A stretch of 64,000 nt of DNA from Ruminococcus flavefaciens ND2009 (lineage in GTDB: Bacteria > Bacillota > Clostridia > Oscillospirales > Ruminococcaceae), in NCBI RefSeq assembly GCF_000621785.1, contig NZ_KK211347.1, forward strand, positions 310,001 through 374,000, in the 5' to 3' direction. The notes beneath the pieces are model-generated. The model did not search any database. It worked only from the letters and a program-made list of their open reading frames with translations, and was not told the origin of the DNA. Both the position numbers and the translations under genes were made by a program. Numbering within the stretch: position 1 is the first letter of the stretch; each line of letters opens with the position of its first letter. Shown here piece after piece: positions 1-8,251 of this stretch.

Positions 1-1
1 C

Positions 2-3000
2 TCGGGCAGCGGAGCACTTGATTCCGTTACCTTCCCCGAGACACTGAAGGTTATCGGCAGCTACGCTTTTGAAGGCTGCTCCTCACTCACTTCCATCGAG
101 CTCCCCGAGGGACTTGAGAAGCTGGGCTATCATGTATTCACGAACGCTGCGGTCAAGGAGGTCGTTATCCCTGCATCGCTGACAAGTTCAGACCATCCCT
201 TCACAAACAGCGGTCTGGAAAAGGTATCATTTGCAGGCAGCAGAGAGGAGATACCCAATTATCTGTTCTCGGGCGTCAAGTCACTGACCTCAGTCACGCT
301 TCCCGAGAATTTAAAGACCATCGGCAGCTATGCCTTTGACGGCTGCTCATCACTGTCCTCATTTGAATTTCCCGAGGGTATTGAGACAATACGCTATCAC
401 GCATTCTCAAATACAACCTTCAAGGAGGTAAAACTGCCCTCCAGCCTTACATCATGCGATAACGGCTTTGCAGGCTCCGCAGTAACAAAGGCAGCGTTTG
501 CAGAGGGCATGGAGACAGTTCCCGCAAGTGTGCTCAGCGACTGTAAGCAGCTGACAGATGTTACTATCCCCAAGACAGTTACAAAGATAGGCAATTTTGC
601 GTTCAGATACTGCAAGTCACTGACATCATTCACCTTCCATGAGGGACTTGAGAATATCGGATACCACGCTTTCTCTGATTCAGGTCTTGCCGAGGCAGCT
701 CTTCCCTCCACCATCAAGTCCTGTGACAACGGTTTTGCAGGTGCACCCATTGTTAAGGCTTCCATTGCAGAGGGCGCAGAAAAAGTTCCCTCAAATACAT
801 TCAGTCAGTGCAGGATTCTCACAGATGTTACACTTGCCGATTCCATCAAGGCTATCGGCGACTACGGATTTGGCTATTGCAGCGCCCTTGCTGAGCTGGA
901 GCTTCCCAAGAGCCTTGAGAGCATAGGCACGGACAGCTTCACAGGCTGTAAGGCTATGAAGACCATAAAGCTGCCCGATACCCTCAAGACCGTGGGCTAC
1001 CGCGCATTCTCCGATTCCGGACTTGAGGAGATAACCATTCCCGCTTCTGTCACCAAGCTGGACAATGCCTTTGCCGGCAGCAGTCTCCGCAAGGCAGTAT
1101 TTGAGGAGGGAAGCAAAGGTGTTCCTACCAACAGCTTCGCAGGCAGCCAGAACCTCAATGAGGTCGTTCTTCCCGACAGCGTACAGTCTCTCGGCAGCTA
1201 TGCTTTCTCAAGATGCACAAAGCTGAGAGGGATCGAGCTTCCCGAGAAGCTCGGCAGCATAGCTTCATACTGCTTCCGTGAATCAGGTCTCAGAAGCATA
1301 GACATTCCCGACAGCGTGACTAATATGGACACCTCTGCATTTGCTGACTGTAAGTCACTCAAGGAAGCCAATATAGGCTCAGGTATCATCAAACTCAAAG
1401 ACAGCGTCTTCAGCGGCTGTGTATCACTTGAAAAGGCAGTTATCTCCGGCAAGACAGAGAGTATCGGCAACAACACCTTCAAGGGCTGCCGCAGGCTGGC
1501 TGAGATTAATTATCCCAACGAATCCATTTCAAAGAATATCCATTCCTTCGATGATTGTTATGCTCTCAAGGATACCAGATTTGTGCTTCTTGAGCGCCCC
1601 GATTCTGATATTACCGTATCCGCAGGCAATATCGCCGTTGACGGTACAGCAGACGTTACAATTAACTATGCTCCTCTCAGCGGACGCTGCTCGGATGAGA
1701 GCAGTGCTGTACTTGTACTGAAGGTCTCAAACGGTCTCTCGCTCATAACTGATGCCGAGATAACAAATACCAACAAGAACACCTACAGCGGCGTAACTGT
1801 TTACAGGATACCCGTAAGTCCTGCGTCGGGACAGTTCAAGTTCAGCGTGAAGTCCCTCAAGTCAGGGGATTTCAGAGTTGAAGCCGACCTTGAATACGCA
1901 GAGGGCAAGACCACAAGAACAGAGCCTATCGACTCAGAGGCACTGAGCTCGGATATATTCGAGTTATGCGTTCCTCACACTGTGAATGCTCTCAAGACCG
2001 AGATAGCTGGTTCAGGTCCCAGAGGAATGAAGGTAGAGCTCAAAGTGAACGGCAAGACCGTGGGAAGTGCTGTTGCCAATAAGGTGAACGGCAGGTTCAG
2101 CATACCCGTGGAGCTCCCAGACAGCAAGGACGGCACTGTATTTACTGTTTCGGCAGTATCTGGCGATGCCGAGACCGCTGAGTATCAGATGGAATATGCA
2201 AAGCCCAAGCCGGCTGTACAGGGTGTCAAGCTTGGCATAAACAACAAGGCTCCCGACACTGATATAACAAATGTATTCACCGAGTTCGTTTCTCCCGTTA
2301 TGGTGCTTTTCCCCAGCCGGCAGATGACGTTTGAGGTGAAGGTATCTAACAGCAGCGATGTTGAGAAGGTATATGTGACCAGCGTAGTAAATGGTCAGCT
2401 CAGCTCCATGGAGGCTCTCTACGATCCCGCCGAGGACAAGTGGACAGCAAAGGGCAAGTTCGGCAAGAACAGCTATACTCCGGGCGAACTGAACATCGTT
2501 GTAGTCACCAAGGACGAGTACAAGGAGCTCCAGGAGAATGGCGGCGCTGTTGACCTGAAAAACAACTTCTTCTCACATTCGGGCAATATCAGATTTATCG
2601 TTGATCCTTCGGGAAGCGTTTATGAGTGCAATCCCTCAAATCCCGTAAAGGGCGCAGAGATGAGTATTTACTATATGGGCGAGGACGGCGAGGCAGTTCT
2701 CTGGGACGGCACCGACTACGATCAGCAGAATCCAATACTCTCAGGTGAAAACGGCGAATATGCCTGGGACGTTCCATCGGGCGAGTGGCAGGTAGTATGC
2801 AAGGCAGAGGGATTTGAGCCTGTTACCAGCGAGTGGTTCGAGGTACCCCCTGTAAAGAAGGGTCTGGACTTCGCACTTGTAAGCAATGATGTTCCCGAGG
2901 TGGAGTCTGTTACATACGACGGTACCTATGTAAACGTCAAGTTCAGCAAGTACATGAACGAGGAGACCATCAACACCGACAGCATCACCTTTGATCCGGA

Positions 3001-3871
3001 TACAGAGATCACGATACAGCCTGTATACCACAACAAGGAGACAAAGTTCACCGATACCTTCATGATCTCGGGCGACTTCTCACAGCTGGGAACAGTACAA
3101 ATAAGCGTGGCTGACAGCTGCGTGAGCTATGCTGATGTTGCTGTAAAGCCTGTTACGACCGATTTAGTCATAAATGAGATAACAACTACCACCACAGATG
3201 TGACGACCACCACAACTACCACTACTACAACAACTACGACCAAGACACCCGCGACTACAACTACAACGACCAAGACACCCGCGACTACAACCACAACGAC
3301 CAAGACACCCGCAACTACAACTACAACGACCAAGACACCCGCGACTACAACCACAACAACCAAGACACCCGCAACTACAACCACAACAACCAAGACACCC
3401 GCGACTACAACTACAACGACCAAGACACCCGCGACTACAACAACGACCAAGACACCCGCGACTACAACTACAACGACCAAGACACCCGTGACTACAACTA
3501 CAACAAAGACACCCGCAACTACATCAACCACAACCAAGGCTCCGACTACAACCACCACTACTACTTCATCTGAACCTGTTACAACCACGACCACCACACC
3601 TCCCGCACAGCCCGAGGGACTTCTGGGCGACATCAACGGAGACGGCAGGATCGACGCTGTTGACGCTTCAAATATCCTTGCTATCTACGCAATAAGCTCA
3701 ACCAACGGCGGAACACCTCCCACAGAGGAGCAGCTTGCTCTGGGAGATGTGAACCACGACGGCGCTCTGAATGCGCTGGACGCTTCACAGGTGCTCTCAT
3801 TCTATGCTTACCACGCAACCAATGGAAAGCTTGGATTGGAAGAATACCTGAAGGAAGAATTCAATAAGTAA
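2..3871 (+). CDS. Secreted BspA-type leucine-rich-repeat protein with Thr-rich linker and C-terminal dockerin (5' partial)
   Basis: The reading frame is open from base 2, so the N-terminus and signal peptide lie upstream of the window; an internal Met at 509 is not the true start. The first ~530 visible residues are BspA/LRR_5 repeats of about 23 residues with the pattern LPxSLxxIGxxAFxxCxxL. Bases ~1600-3170 encode beta-rich modules without a clear family, one resembling a Big/SpaA-like domain. A Thr/Lys/Pro linker follows at 3180-3600. The end is a type I dockerin with two Ca-binding repeats (GDINGDGRIDAVDAS and GDVNHDGALNALDAS). Dockerins bind cohesins, so the protein is probably docked on a cellulosome scaffoldin. 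BspA-type LRRs usually mediate adhesion, so a role in substrate or cell binding is inferred. A terminator follows the stop. Confidence 0.9.
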   Translation, partial: SGSGALDSVTFPETLKVIGSYAFEGCSSLTSIELPEGLEKLGYHVFTNAAVKEVVIPASLTSSDHPFTNSGLEKVSFAGSREEIPNYLFSGVKSLTSVTLPENLKTIGSYAFDGCSSLSSFEFPEGIETIRYHAFSNTTFKEVKLPSSLTSCDNGFAGSAVTKAAFAEGMETVPASVLSDCKQLTDVTIPKTVTKIGNFAFRYCKSLTSFTFHEGLENIGYHAFSDSGLAEAALPSTIKSCDNGFAGAPIVKASIAEGAEKVPSNTFSQCRILTDVTLADSIKAIGDYGFGYCSALAELELPKSLESIGTDSFTGCKAMKTIKLPDTLKTVGYRAFSDSGLEEITIPASVTKLDNAFAGSSLRKAVFEEGSKGVPTNSFAGSQNLNEVVLPDSVQSLGSYAFSRCTKLRGIELPEKLGSIASYCFRESGLRSIDIPDSVTNMDTSAFADCKSLKEANIGSGIIKLKDSVFSGCVSLEKAVISGKTESIGNNTFKGCRRLAEINYPNESISKNIHSFDDCYALKDTRFVLLERPDSDITVSAGNIAVDGTADVTINYAPLSGRCSDESSAVLVLKVSNGLSLITDAEITNTNKNTYSGVTVYRIPVSPASGQFKFSVKSLKSGDFRVEADLEYAEGKTTRTEPIDSEALSSDIFELCVPHTVNALKTEIAGSGPRGMKVELKVNGKTVGSAVANKVNGRFSIPVELPDSKDGTVFTVSAVSGDAETAEYQMEYAKPKPAVQGVKLGINNKAPDTDITNVFTEFVSPVMVLFPSRQMTFEVKVSNSSDVEKVYVTSVVNGQLSSMEALYDPAEDKWTAKGKFGKNSYTPGELNIVVVTKDEYKELQENGGAVDLKNNFFSHSGNIRFIVDPSGSVYECNPSNPVKGAEMSIYYMGEDGEAVLWDGTDYDQQNPILSGENGEYAWDVPSGEWQVVCKAEGFEPVTSEWFEVPPVKKGLDFALVSNDVPEVESVTYDGTYVNVKFSKYMNEETINTDSITFDPDTEITIQPVYHNKETKFTDTFMISGDFSQLGTVQISVADSCVSYADVAVKPVTTDLVINEITTTTTDVTTTTTTTTTTTTTKTPATTTTTTKTPATTTTTTKTPATTTTTTKTPATTTTTTKTPATTTTTTKTPATTTTTTKTPATTTTTKTPATTTTTTKTPVTTTTTKTPATTSTTTKAPTTTTTTTSSEPVTTTTTTPPAQPEGLLGDINGDGRIDAVDASNILAIYAISSTNGGTPPTEEQLALGDVNHDGALNALDASQVLSFYAYHATNGKLGLEEYLKEEFNK
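3241..3540 (+). repeat. 30-bp in-frame tandem repeat encoding the TKTPATTTTT linker
   Basis: The motif CAAGACACCC recurs at 3241, 3271, 3301, 3331, 3361, 3391 and 3421 at exactly 30-base spacing, then at 3448 and 3478 after a 27-base unit, and degenerates towards 3540. Units differ mainly at synonymous positions (gcg/gca, act/acc). This is a minisatellite coding for a Thr-rich, probably O-glycosylated linker typical of cellulosomal proteins. Its length is likely to vary between strains. Confidence 0.9.
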
Positions 3872-3879
3872 CAGCTCAG

Positions 3880-3914
3880 AACTGTGCCGTGTGAAAGCAT
3901 GGCACAGTTTTTTT
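3880..3914 (+). terminator. Rho-independent terminator after the LRR-dockerin gene
   Basis: A 9-bp perfect stem (AACTGTGCC / GGCACAGTT) with a 12-base loop runs into seven T residues. Confidence 0.85.
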
Positions 3915-4145
3915 GTCTGAGCGCCTTCACCTTGAATTATCCTATATTCTGTGTTATAATATGGTGGAAAAAAGGCATGAATTTTGGCCCTGAAAATATT
4001 ACGATTTGTGTGACACAGTCAGGCTCCGCAACGATAGTAATCAATGAAGGCTCCTGCATGAGCTTTCAGCTCCACCGACCGTGCATTATATCAGAGAGGG
4101 AAAAAGCCGCGGTCGGCGGGAGCAATTTAAAAAGGAGGGAAACCC

Positions 4146-4718
4146 ATGACGGGCGGCGAATATCTTGCTCTTCTTGAAAGATCACCCAAACAGGCGCACG
4201 AGAAGCTGTTCGGCGAGTACTACAGCTATGTACGGACCATCGCCTTCAACCGCCTGAGGAGCACGGGGACTACCGAGGATATTGAGGAGTGTATCAGCGA
4301 TATTTTTGCGCAGGTATTCTTCACATTCGGAGAGAAGTACTCAACCGGCGATATGAAGGGCTTTATAGGCACTGTTGCCAAAAGGATGAGCATAGATCAC
4401 TACAGGAAGCTTGTAAGAAGCTCGGGTAAGACCTTGTCAATGGACGATGAGGGCACTCCCGTTCTGAGCGCAGGTATTGATCTGGAAAAGCAAAGTGAAA
4501 ATTCGGAACTGAGACGTATACTGATCGACAGCATCAAGGAGCTCGGAGAGCCTGACTCAACTATTCTTATACAGAAATATTATTACAATAAAAGATCCCA
4601 TCAGATCGGAACACTTCTGTCAATGAACCCGTCAACTGTCCGTATGAGGTGTAAACGCGCGGCAGACAAGCTGCGAAGGGTTCTGGAGAACAGAGGTATA
4701 AAGGAGGGGATGATATGA
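4146..4718 (+). CDS. ECF-type RNA polymerase sigma factor
   Basis: This 190-residue protein has sigma-70 region 2 at about residues 20-90 (FGEYYSYVRTIAFNRLRS, then DIEECISDIFAQVF and a region 2.4-like helix ending SIDHYRKL) and region 4 with a helix-turn-helix at about 130-185 (DSTILIQKYYYNK ... NPSTVRMRCKRAADKLR). The start has AAAGGAGG at 4131-4138. Its stop overlaps the start of the next gene as ATGA, so it is translationally coupled to a membrane anti-sigma factor. A close paralogue lies at 62320-62886 with the same partner arrangement. The target genes are unknown; in related fibrolytic bacteria sigma/anti-sigma pairs often sense carbohydrates, but nothing here shows the signal. The 230 bases between the preceding terminator and this gene show no other gene. 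Confidence 0.93.
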   Translation: MTGGEYLALLERSPKQAHEKLFGEYYSYVRTIAFNRLRSTGTTEDIEECISDIFAQVFFTFGEKYSTGDMKGFIGTVAKRMSIDHYRKLVRSSGKTLSMDDEGTPVLSAGIDLEKQSENSELRRILIDSIKELGEPDSTILIQKYYYNKRSHQIGTLLSMNPSTVRMRCKRAADKLRRVLENRGIKEGMI

Positions 4719-6010
4719 AAGACATAGACCTTGGTATCCTTGAAAATGCCGAAGATGACATTGTTGAGGAGCTGGTCCCCTTTTCAGCCGACGAAGAAGC
4801 GGTTATGAAAAGGCTGTTTTCTATGAGCGAAAAGAAATATAACGAGCTTATCAGACATTCTGATGATCCCGGAGAAGAAAAGAAAGAGAACGAGGAGAAT
4901 ATCGTCAGAGAGGAGCCGGAGGAAACCATAGTAGAGGGCGTGGAGGCCTACCGCAGACCTGCATGGCACAGACCCCTCTGTGCTGCGGCTGCCTTCCTGC
5001 TTATAGCAGGAGGAGTGGGTACGGGCTTTGCACTCAACAGGAGCAGCAAGTTTTCACAGGTATCTGAGCCCGCTTCCTATGAGGTGACCACAGAAGTGTT
5101 CACTGAGCCCGCTACCGAGCCTCTCACGGAGAGAGCCCTGACCGAGGCGGAGAAGAAAAAACTGTTCGAGGATTTGCTTCCTGTGTTTTTTGAATCATGG
5201 AGCCTCAATACTCTGGATCATATCGATACCGGGCAGGATAGCCTGACCTTCAGGTATGAATCCTTAGGCGAGGAGTTCGATGCTACCTTTTATAAAATGA
5301 ACGATCCAAGGTTCAGTACATTTGCCGGTATGTGTGATTATTACGATGAATATATTATCTCGCCCGAGACCGCATTCAGCTTCGCAGGAGACGTAAGTGA
5401 CCGTCAGCCCGGTGAACTTATAGACGAATGTTATTTCCTTGAATATAACGGAGAGCTCTATGCAAGATATGTTGCAAAGCACGCTTATTCCGAGAATGAA
5501 TGGAAGGACGATATACTCTCTGACAGATCTTTCTTTGCAAGCAGCGGAAGATTTTCATGGGAACGTATAGTTAAGAATCAGCTTGAAGACGGCTTCATTG
5601 AGGCGCAGGCTCTCACAGTGGAGTTCGAGAAGGACGATGACGGTAAATGGAAGGTCATCACGGGCTCCATCGGCGGCACTGAATATGATGAGAACAGGGA
5701 CTACACCGGATCGGAATATCCCCTTGTGAATGAAGGTCCCAGTTTTATGACAGATGAAGACATAGATATGAGCTCGGCAATCGATAATGTAAATAACTAT
5801 CTGGAGTATCAGTACAATGACAGCTCTCTCAATTATGATATGCACTGGAGCATGATGACTGAGCTTCCCGAAAGCTATTATCACATCACCGATAATTTCA
5901 GGAACAACAACAGGTGGATAAGGTTCGTCCTTGACCCTTACAACGGCGACGGAGTCAGGAGAGTCATATATACCGACGGTTACGGAGTTGTCTTCGGCGA
6001 GGAATATTGA
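4715..6010 (+). CDS. Single-pass membrane anti-sigma-like protein paired with the upstream ECF sigma factor
   Basis: The 431-residue protein has a cytoplasmic N-terminus of ~85 residues, one membrane helix at about 87-110 (LCAAAAFLLIAGGVGTGFAL) and a large extracytoplasmic part with no family I recognise. The cytoplasmic segment shares DLGILENAEDD, the MSEKKYNEL helix and the juxtamembrane GVEAYRRPAWHR with the protein at 60102-62315 (DILENAESS, MSERKFNN, GVEVYRRPKWQR). That shared segment is probably the sigma-binding region. It overlaps the sigma gene by 4 bases. The extracytoplasmic half ends in a region rich in acidic and aromatic residues. Function is inferred from gene order and topology, since no ZAS or RsgI motif is evident. 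Confidence 0.8.
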   Translation: MKDIDLGILENAEDDIVEELVPFSADEEAVMKRLFSMSEKKYNELIRHSDDPGEEKKENEENIVREEPEETIVEGVEAYRRPAWHRPLCAAAAFLLIAGGVGTGFALNRSSKFSQVSEPASYEVTTEVFTEPATEPLTERALTEAEKKKLFEDLLPVFFESWSLNTLDHIDTGQDSLTFRYESLGEEFDATFYKMNDPRFSTFAGMCDYYDEYIISPETAFSFAGDVSDRQPGELIDECYFLEYNGELYARYVAKHAYSENEWKDDILSDRSFFASSGRFSWERIVKNQLEDGFIEAQALTVEFEKDDDGKWKVITGSIGGTEYDENRDYTGSEYPLVNEGPSFMTDEDIDMSSAIDNVNNYLEYQYNDSSLNYDMHWSMMTELPESYYHITDNFRNNNRWIRFVLDPYNGDGVRRVIYTDGYGVVFGEEY

Positions 6011-6038
6011 AAGATCCGAGGCTTTTTTGAAAAAAGGG

Positions 6039-6067
6039 TTGAAAAAAACTTTTTGGCGTGCTATAAT
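6039..6067 (+). promoter_or_regulatory. Promoter of the riboswitch transcript
   Basis: TTGAAA at 6039-6044 and TATAAT at 6062-6067 are separated by 17 bases. The predicted transcript start is near 6074, exactly where the riboswitch P1 arm begins. Confidence 0.8.
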
Positions 6068-6073
6068 ATAAAT

Positions 6074-6160
6074 ACCATAGAGAGTGCGTGAGGGACAAGC
6101 CCTGTGACCGCACAGCAACCTGCCCGACAGGTAAGGTGCTAAAGCTTGAATGATGGAGTA
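6074..6160 (+). promoter_or_regulatory. SAM-I-clan (S-box-like) riboswitch aptamer
   Basis: The conserved S-box core is present: GAGGGA...GCCC, then AGCAACCTG, then CAGG and AAGGTGCTAA. Helices that can be read are P1 (CCAT 6075-6078 with ATGG near 6152), P2a (GTGCG with CGCAC), P2b (GGG/CCC), P3 (CCTG/CAGG), and a pseudoknot between the P2 loop CAAGC and GCTTG just after the core. The usual SAM-I P4 hairpin is missing or minimal, so it resembles the compact SAM-I/IV variants. SAM-I-clan aptamers bind S-adenosylmethionine and normally turn expression off. A terminator follows at 6174-6206. Confidence 0.8.
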
Positions 6161-6173
6161 AAAAGGCTTACAG

Positions 6174-6206
6174 AGCGGCTCTGTCGTGACGATGGAGCCG
6201 CTTTTT
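6174..6206 (+). terminator. Riboswitch expression-platform terminator
   Basis: The stem AGCGGCTC / GAGCCGCT (8 bp) with a 13-base loop is followed by five T residues. It lies between the aptamer and the start codon at 6245, as expected for SAM-induced termination. Confidence 0.8.
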
Positions 6207-6244
6207 CGCACTTTTGTGGAATATTTTTCGAGGAGTGCATATTT

Positions 6245-6577
6245 ATGAGAAAGATCAAGGAACTGCTGAAAAGCGAGGAAACGGTATGGGTCTATTTTGA
6301 CAGCCATGAGCTCTGTGAGGAGTTCTTCCGCAGTGAGGAGGGCTTCCGCTTCGGCGAGCTCAGCCGTGACAAGTGGAAAACAGGTCACGTCATTGCTGTT
6401 CATCGGGACGGCACCATGGGACACCTGCCGCTTTTTATATGGGTCATGTCCTTCCGCGGCGGAGACTGCCCCATGAAGGTGGATTACAAGCGGTTTACCG
6501 CGGGAAATGAGGACTTTTTATGCCGCAGCTCACACTTTGCCTGCCGGATGTTCTTCACAGGGAAAGCAGGAGCATGA
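6245..6577 (+). CDS. Small unknown protein under SAM riboswitch control
   Basis: I do not recognise this 110-residue protein. The start at 6245 is chosen because AGGAG lies at 6231-6235 and upstream in-frame sequence is riboswitch and terminator. It is cytoplasmic, has no signal or membrane segment, and contains a conserved-looking centre (GHVIAVHRDGTMGHLPLFIW) and four Cys residues in its C-terminal half. SAM riboswitches normally control methionine, cysteine or SAM synthesis and transport genes, so a link to sulfur amino acid metabolism is inferred from the leader only. The gene stands alone: the next gene has its own promoter. Confidence 0.75.
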   Translation: MRKIKELLKSEETVWVYFDSHELCEEFFRSEEGFRFGELSRDKWKTGHVIAVHRDGTMGHLPLFIWVMSFRGGDCPMKVDYKRFTAGNEDFLCRSSHFACRMFFTGKAGA

Positions 6578-6622
6578 GCAGTCCTGAACGCAAGATACGA
6601 CCGAGCAGCCGCAAAAAATGAC

Positions 6623-6650
6623 TTGAAAAATTCGTATCATGTGTTACAAT
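6623..6650 (+). promoter_or_regulatory. Promoter of the xylanase gene
   Basis: TTGAAA at 6623-6628 and TACAAT at 6645-6650 are 16 bases apart, 58 bases before the start codon at 6708. Confidence 0.65.
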
Positions 6651-6707
6651 CAGTATTGAGAGCCCGAAATGCTTGGGCGATAAAAGGAAAGCGAGGTCAT
6701 GACCTGA

Positions 6708-7973
6708 ATGAAGAATGGCATTTTAAAGAAACTCTCAACAGCCGCAGCAGTTGTTTGCATGATCGGTGCGCTGGCAGGATGCAGCTCAAATAACGCCAAG
6801 ACAGAGGTGTTTACCGAGAATGTAACAGGCTCTGCCGACGGCTATGACTATGAGCTCTGGAAGGACGAGGGCGACACGACCTTCAACGTAGAGCCGGGCG
6901 GCGGCACTTTCTCCTGCGAATGGAGCAATATCAACAACGCTCTTTTCCGCCGCGGAAAGAAGTACGACTGCACCAAGACCTACAAGGATCTGGGCAACAT
7001 CACCGTGGACTACGGTGTTGACTATGACCCCATCGGCAATTCTTATATGTGCGTTTACGGCTGGACAAGAGATCCCCTCATAGAGTTCTACATCGTGGAA
7101 TCATGGGGCAGCTGGAGACCACCCGGAGCTCCTATGGCACTGGGTACGGTCACTGTTGACGGCGGCACATACGATATATACAAGACCACAAGATATGAGC
7201 AGCCTTCTATCGACGGCACTCAGACATTCGACCAGTACTGGAGCGTAAGGCAGTCCAAGCCCGAGGGCGACGGCACAAAGATCGAGGGTACTATCTCCGT
7301 TTCCAAGCATTTTGACGCATGGGCTAAGTGCGGACTTGAGCTGGGCAATATGTACGAGGTTGCTCTGACCATCGAGGGCTATCAGTCCATGGGCAAGGCA
7401 AAGGTCTACAAGAACGAGCTCAAGACAGGCGGCACCTATGCCGAGGCTGCGGATATAACCGTTACTGTTGACAATGACGCTATCGCACAGCTTGCAGAGG
7501 CTGAGGCAGACTCGGGAACTCCCGAGGCAGTGGGCTTCTTCGACATAAGCTTTGAGAACGGCAAGGAAGGCTGGATCCCCAGAGGCGGTTCTATGGTAAG
7601 TGTTGACAAGGAGAACGCTTCCGACGGCTCACAGTCCCTGTTCGTAAGCGGAAGAACAGACAACTGGAACGGCGCTACCATAATGCTCAGCAGCGATACC
7701 TACAAGCCGGGACAGGCTTATAAGTTCAGCGCAAAGGCAATGCAGAACAGCGGCGAAGAAGTTACTATGAAGCTGACTATGCAGTATGACTGCGACGGCG
7801 AGAAGTACGACGAGGTGGCACTTGTGCCTGCAAAGAGCGGCGAGTGGGTAACTCTTGAAAATCCCGCTTATGTTATCCCCGACGGAGCTGAAAATCTCCA
7901 GCTTTACGTTGAGTCTCCCGACAGCCTTACAGACTTCTATGTGGACGAGGTATCGGGCGCTGAGGGCGAATGA
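6708..7973 (+). CDS. GH11 endo-1,4-beta-xylanase lipoprotein with C-terminal CBM22
   Basis: The 421-residue protein starts with a lipoprotein signal peptide with lipobox ALAGC (Cys near residue 25), so it should be anchored to the outer face of the membrane. Residues ~38-250 form a GH11 jelly-roll xylanase. The nucleophile is Glu126 in [12 protein letters not shown] and the acid/base is Glu223 in [10 protein letters not shown]; the family tripeptide PPGA is present in the thumb strand region. Residues ~275-415 match a CBM22 xylan-binding module (SFENGKEGW ... GRTDNWNGA). It hydrolyses internal beta-1,4 links of xylan. It lacks a dockerin, unlike several other secreted proteins nearby, so it is cell-bound rather than cellulosomal. 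A promoter lies at 6623-6650 and a terminator at 8012-8040. Confidence 0.93.
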   Translation: MKNGILKKLSTAAAVVCMIGALAGCSSNNAKTEVFTENVTGSADGYDYELWKDEGDTTFNVEPGGGTFSCEWSNINNALFRRGKKYDCTKTYKDLGNITVDYGVDYDPIGNSYMCVYGWTRDPLIEFYIVESWGSWRPPGAPMALGTVTVDGGTYDIYKTTRYEQPSIDGTQTFDQYWSVRQSKPEGDGTKIEGTISVSKHFDAWAKCGLELGNMYEVALTIEGYQSMGKAKVYKNELKTGGTYAEAADITVTVDNDAIAQLAEAEADSGTPEAVGFFDISFENGKEGWIPRGGSMVSVDKENASDGSQSLFVSGRTDNWNGATIMLSSDTYKPGQAYKFSAKAMQNSGEEVTMKLTMQYDCDGEKYDEVALVPAKSGEWVTLENPAYVIPDGAENLQLYVESPDSLTDFYVDEVSGAEGE

Positions 7974-8011
7974 TAATCAGACTTAACGGCTGAGAATAAA
8001 ATGAGAAAAGG

Positions 8012-8040
8012 GCAGGACGTCATCGGCGTCCTGCTTTTTT
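8012..8040 (+). terminator. Rho-independent terminator after the xylanase gene
   Basis: The stem GCAGGACG / CGTCCTGC (8 bp, 7-base loop) is followed by six T residues. Confidence 0.88.
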
Positions 8041-8167
8041 GTACGTCAAAGGCAAAAATGATGGAGAAAAGCCTGTATTCAGCGGAAAATTATATGTCAT
8101 ACTGCACAAAACGCTCCTTAAATTATCCACGTCAGGTGCACCTAAAGTACATTTTTTATCAAGAACA

Positions 8168-8196
8168 TTGACAAATTTTATTCATTATGTTACACT
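8168..8196 (+). promoter_or_regulatory. Promoter of the dockerin/SpaA-like gene
   Basis: TTGACA at 8168-8173 and TACACT at 8191-8196 have a 17-base spacer, 55 bases upstream of the start codon at 8252. The stretch from 8041 to here shows nothing else. Confidence 0.65.
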
Positions 8197-8251
8197 TATT
8201 CTATAAGGGGGAGCTTAGGGGGCTCCTAATATTGACAGGAGGTATATGACA

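Noticed and set aside
3241..3540. Regular repeat spacing as a possible CRISPR array
   Set aside because: Units are contiguous without unique spacers and code in frame for a linker.
3127..3636. Long Val-rich open frame on the minus strand opposite the Thr-rich linker
   Set aside because: It is the mirror of the tandem repeat coding for Thr; no ribosome binding site, and the sequence is pure repeat.
3884..4177. 97-residue open frame between the LRR gene and the sigma gene
   Set aside because: It starts within the terminator, overlaps the sigma start, and has no ribosome binding site or recognisable content.
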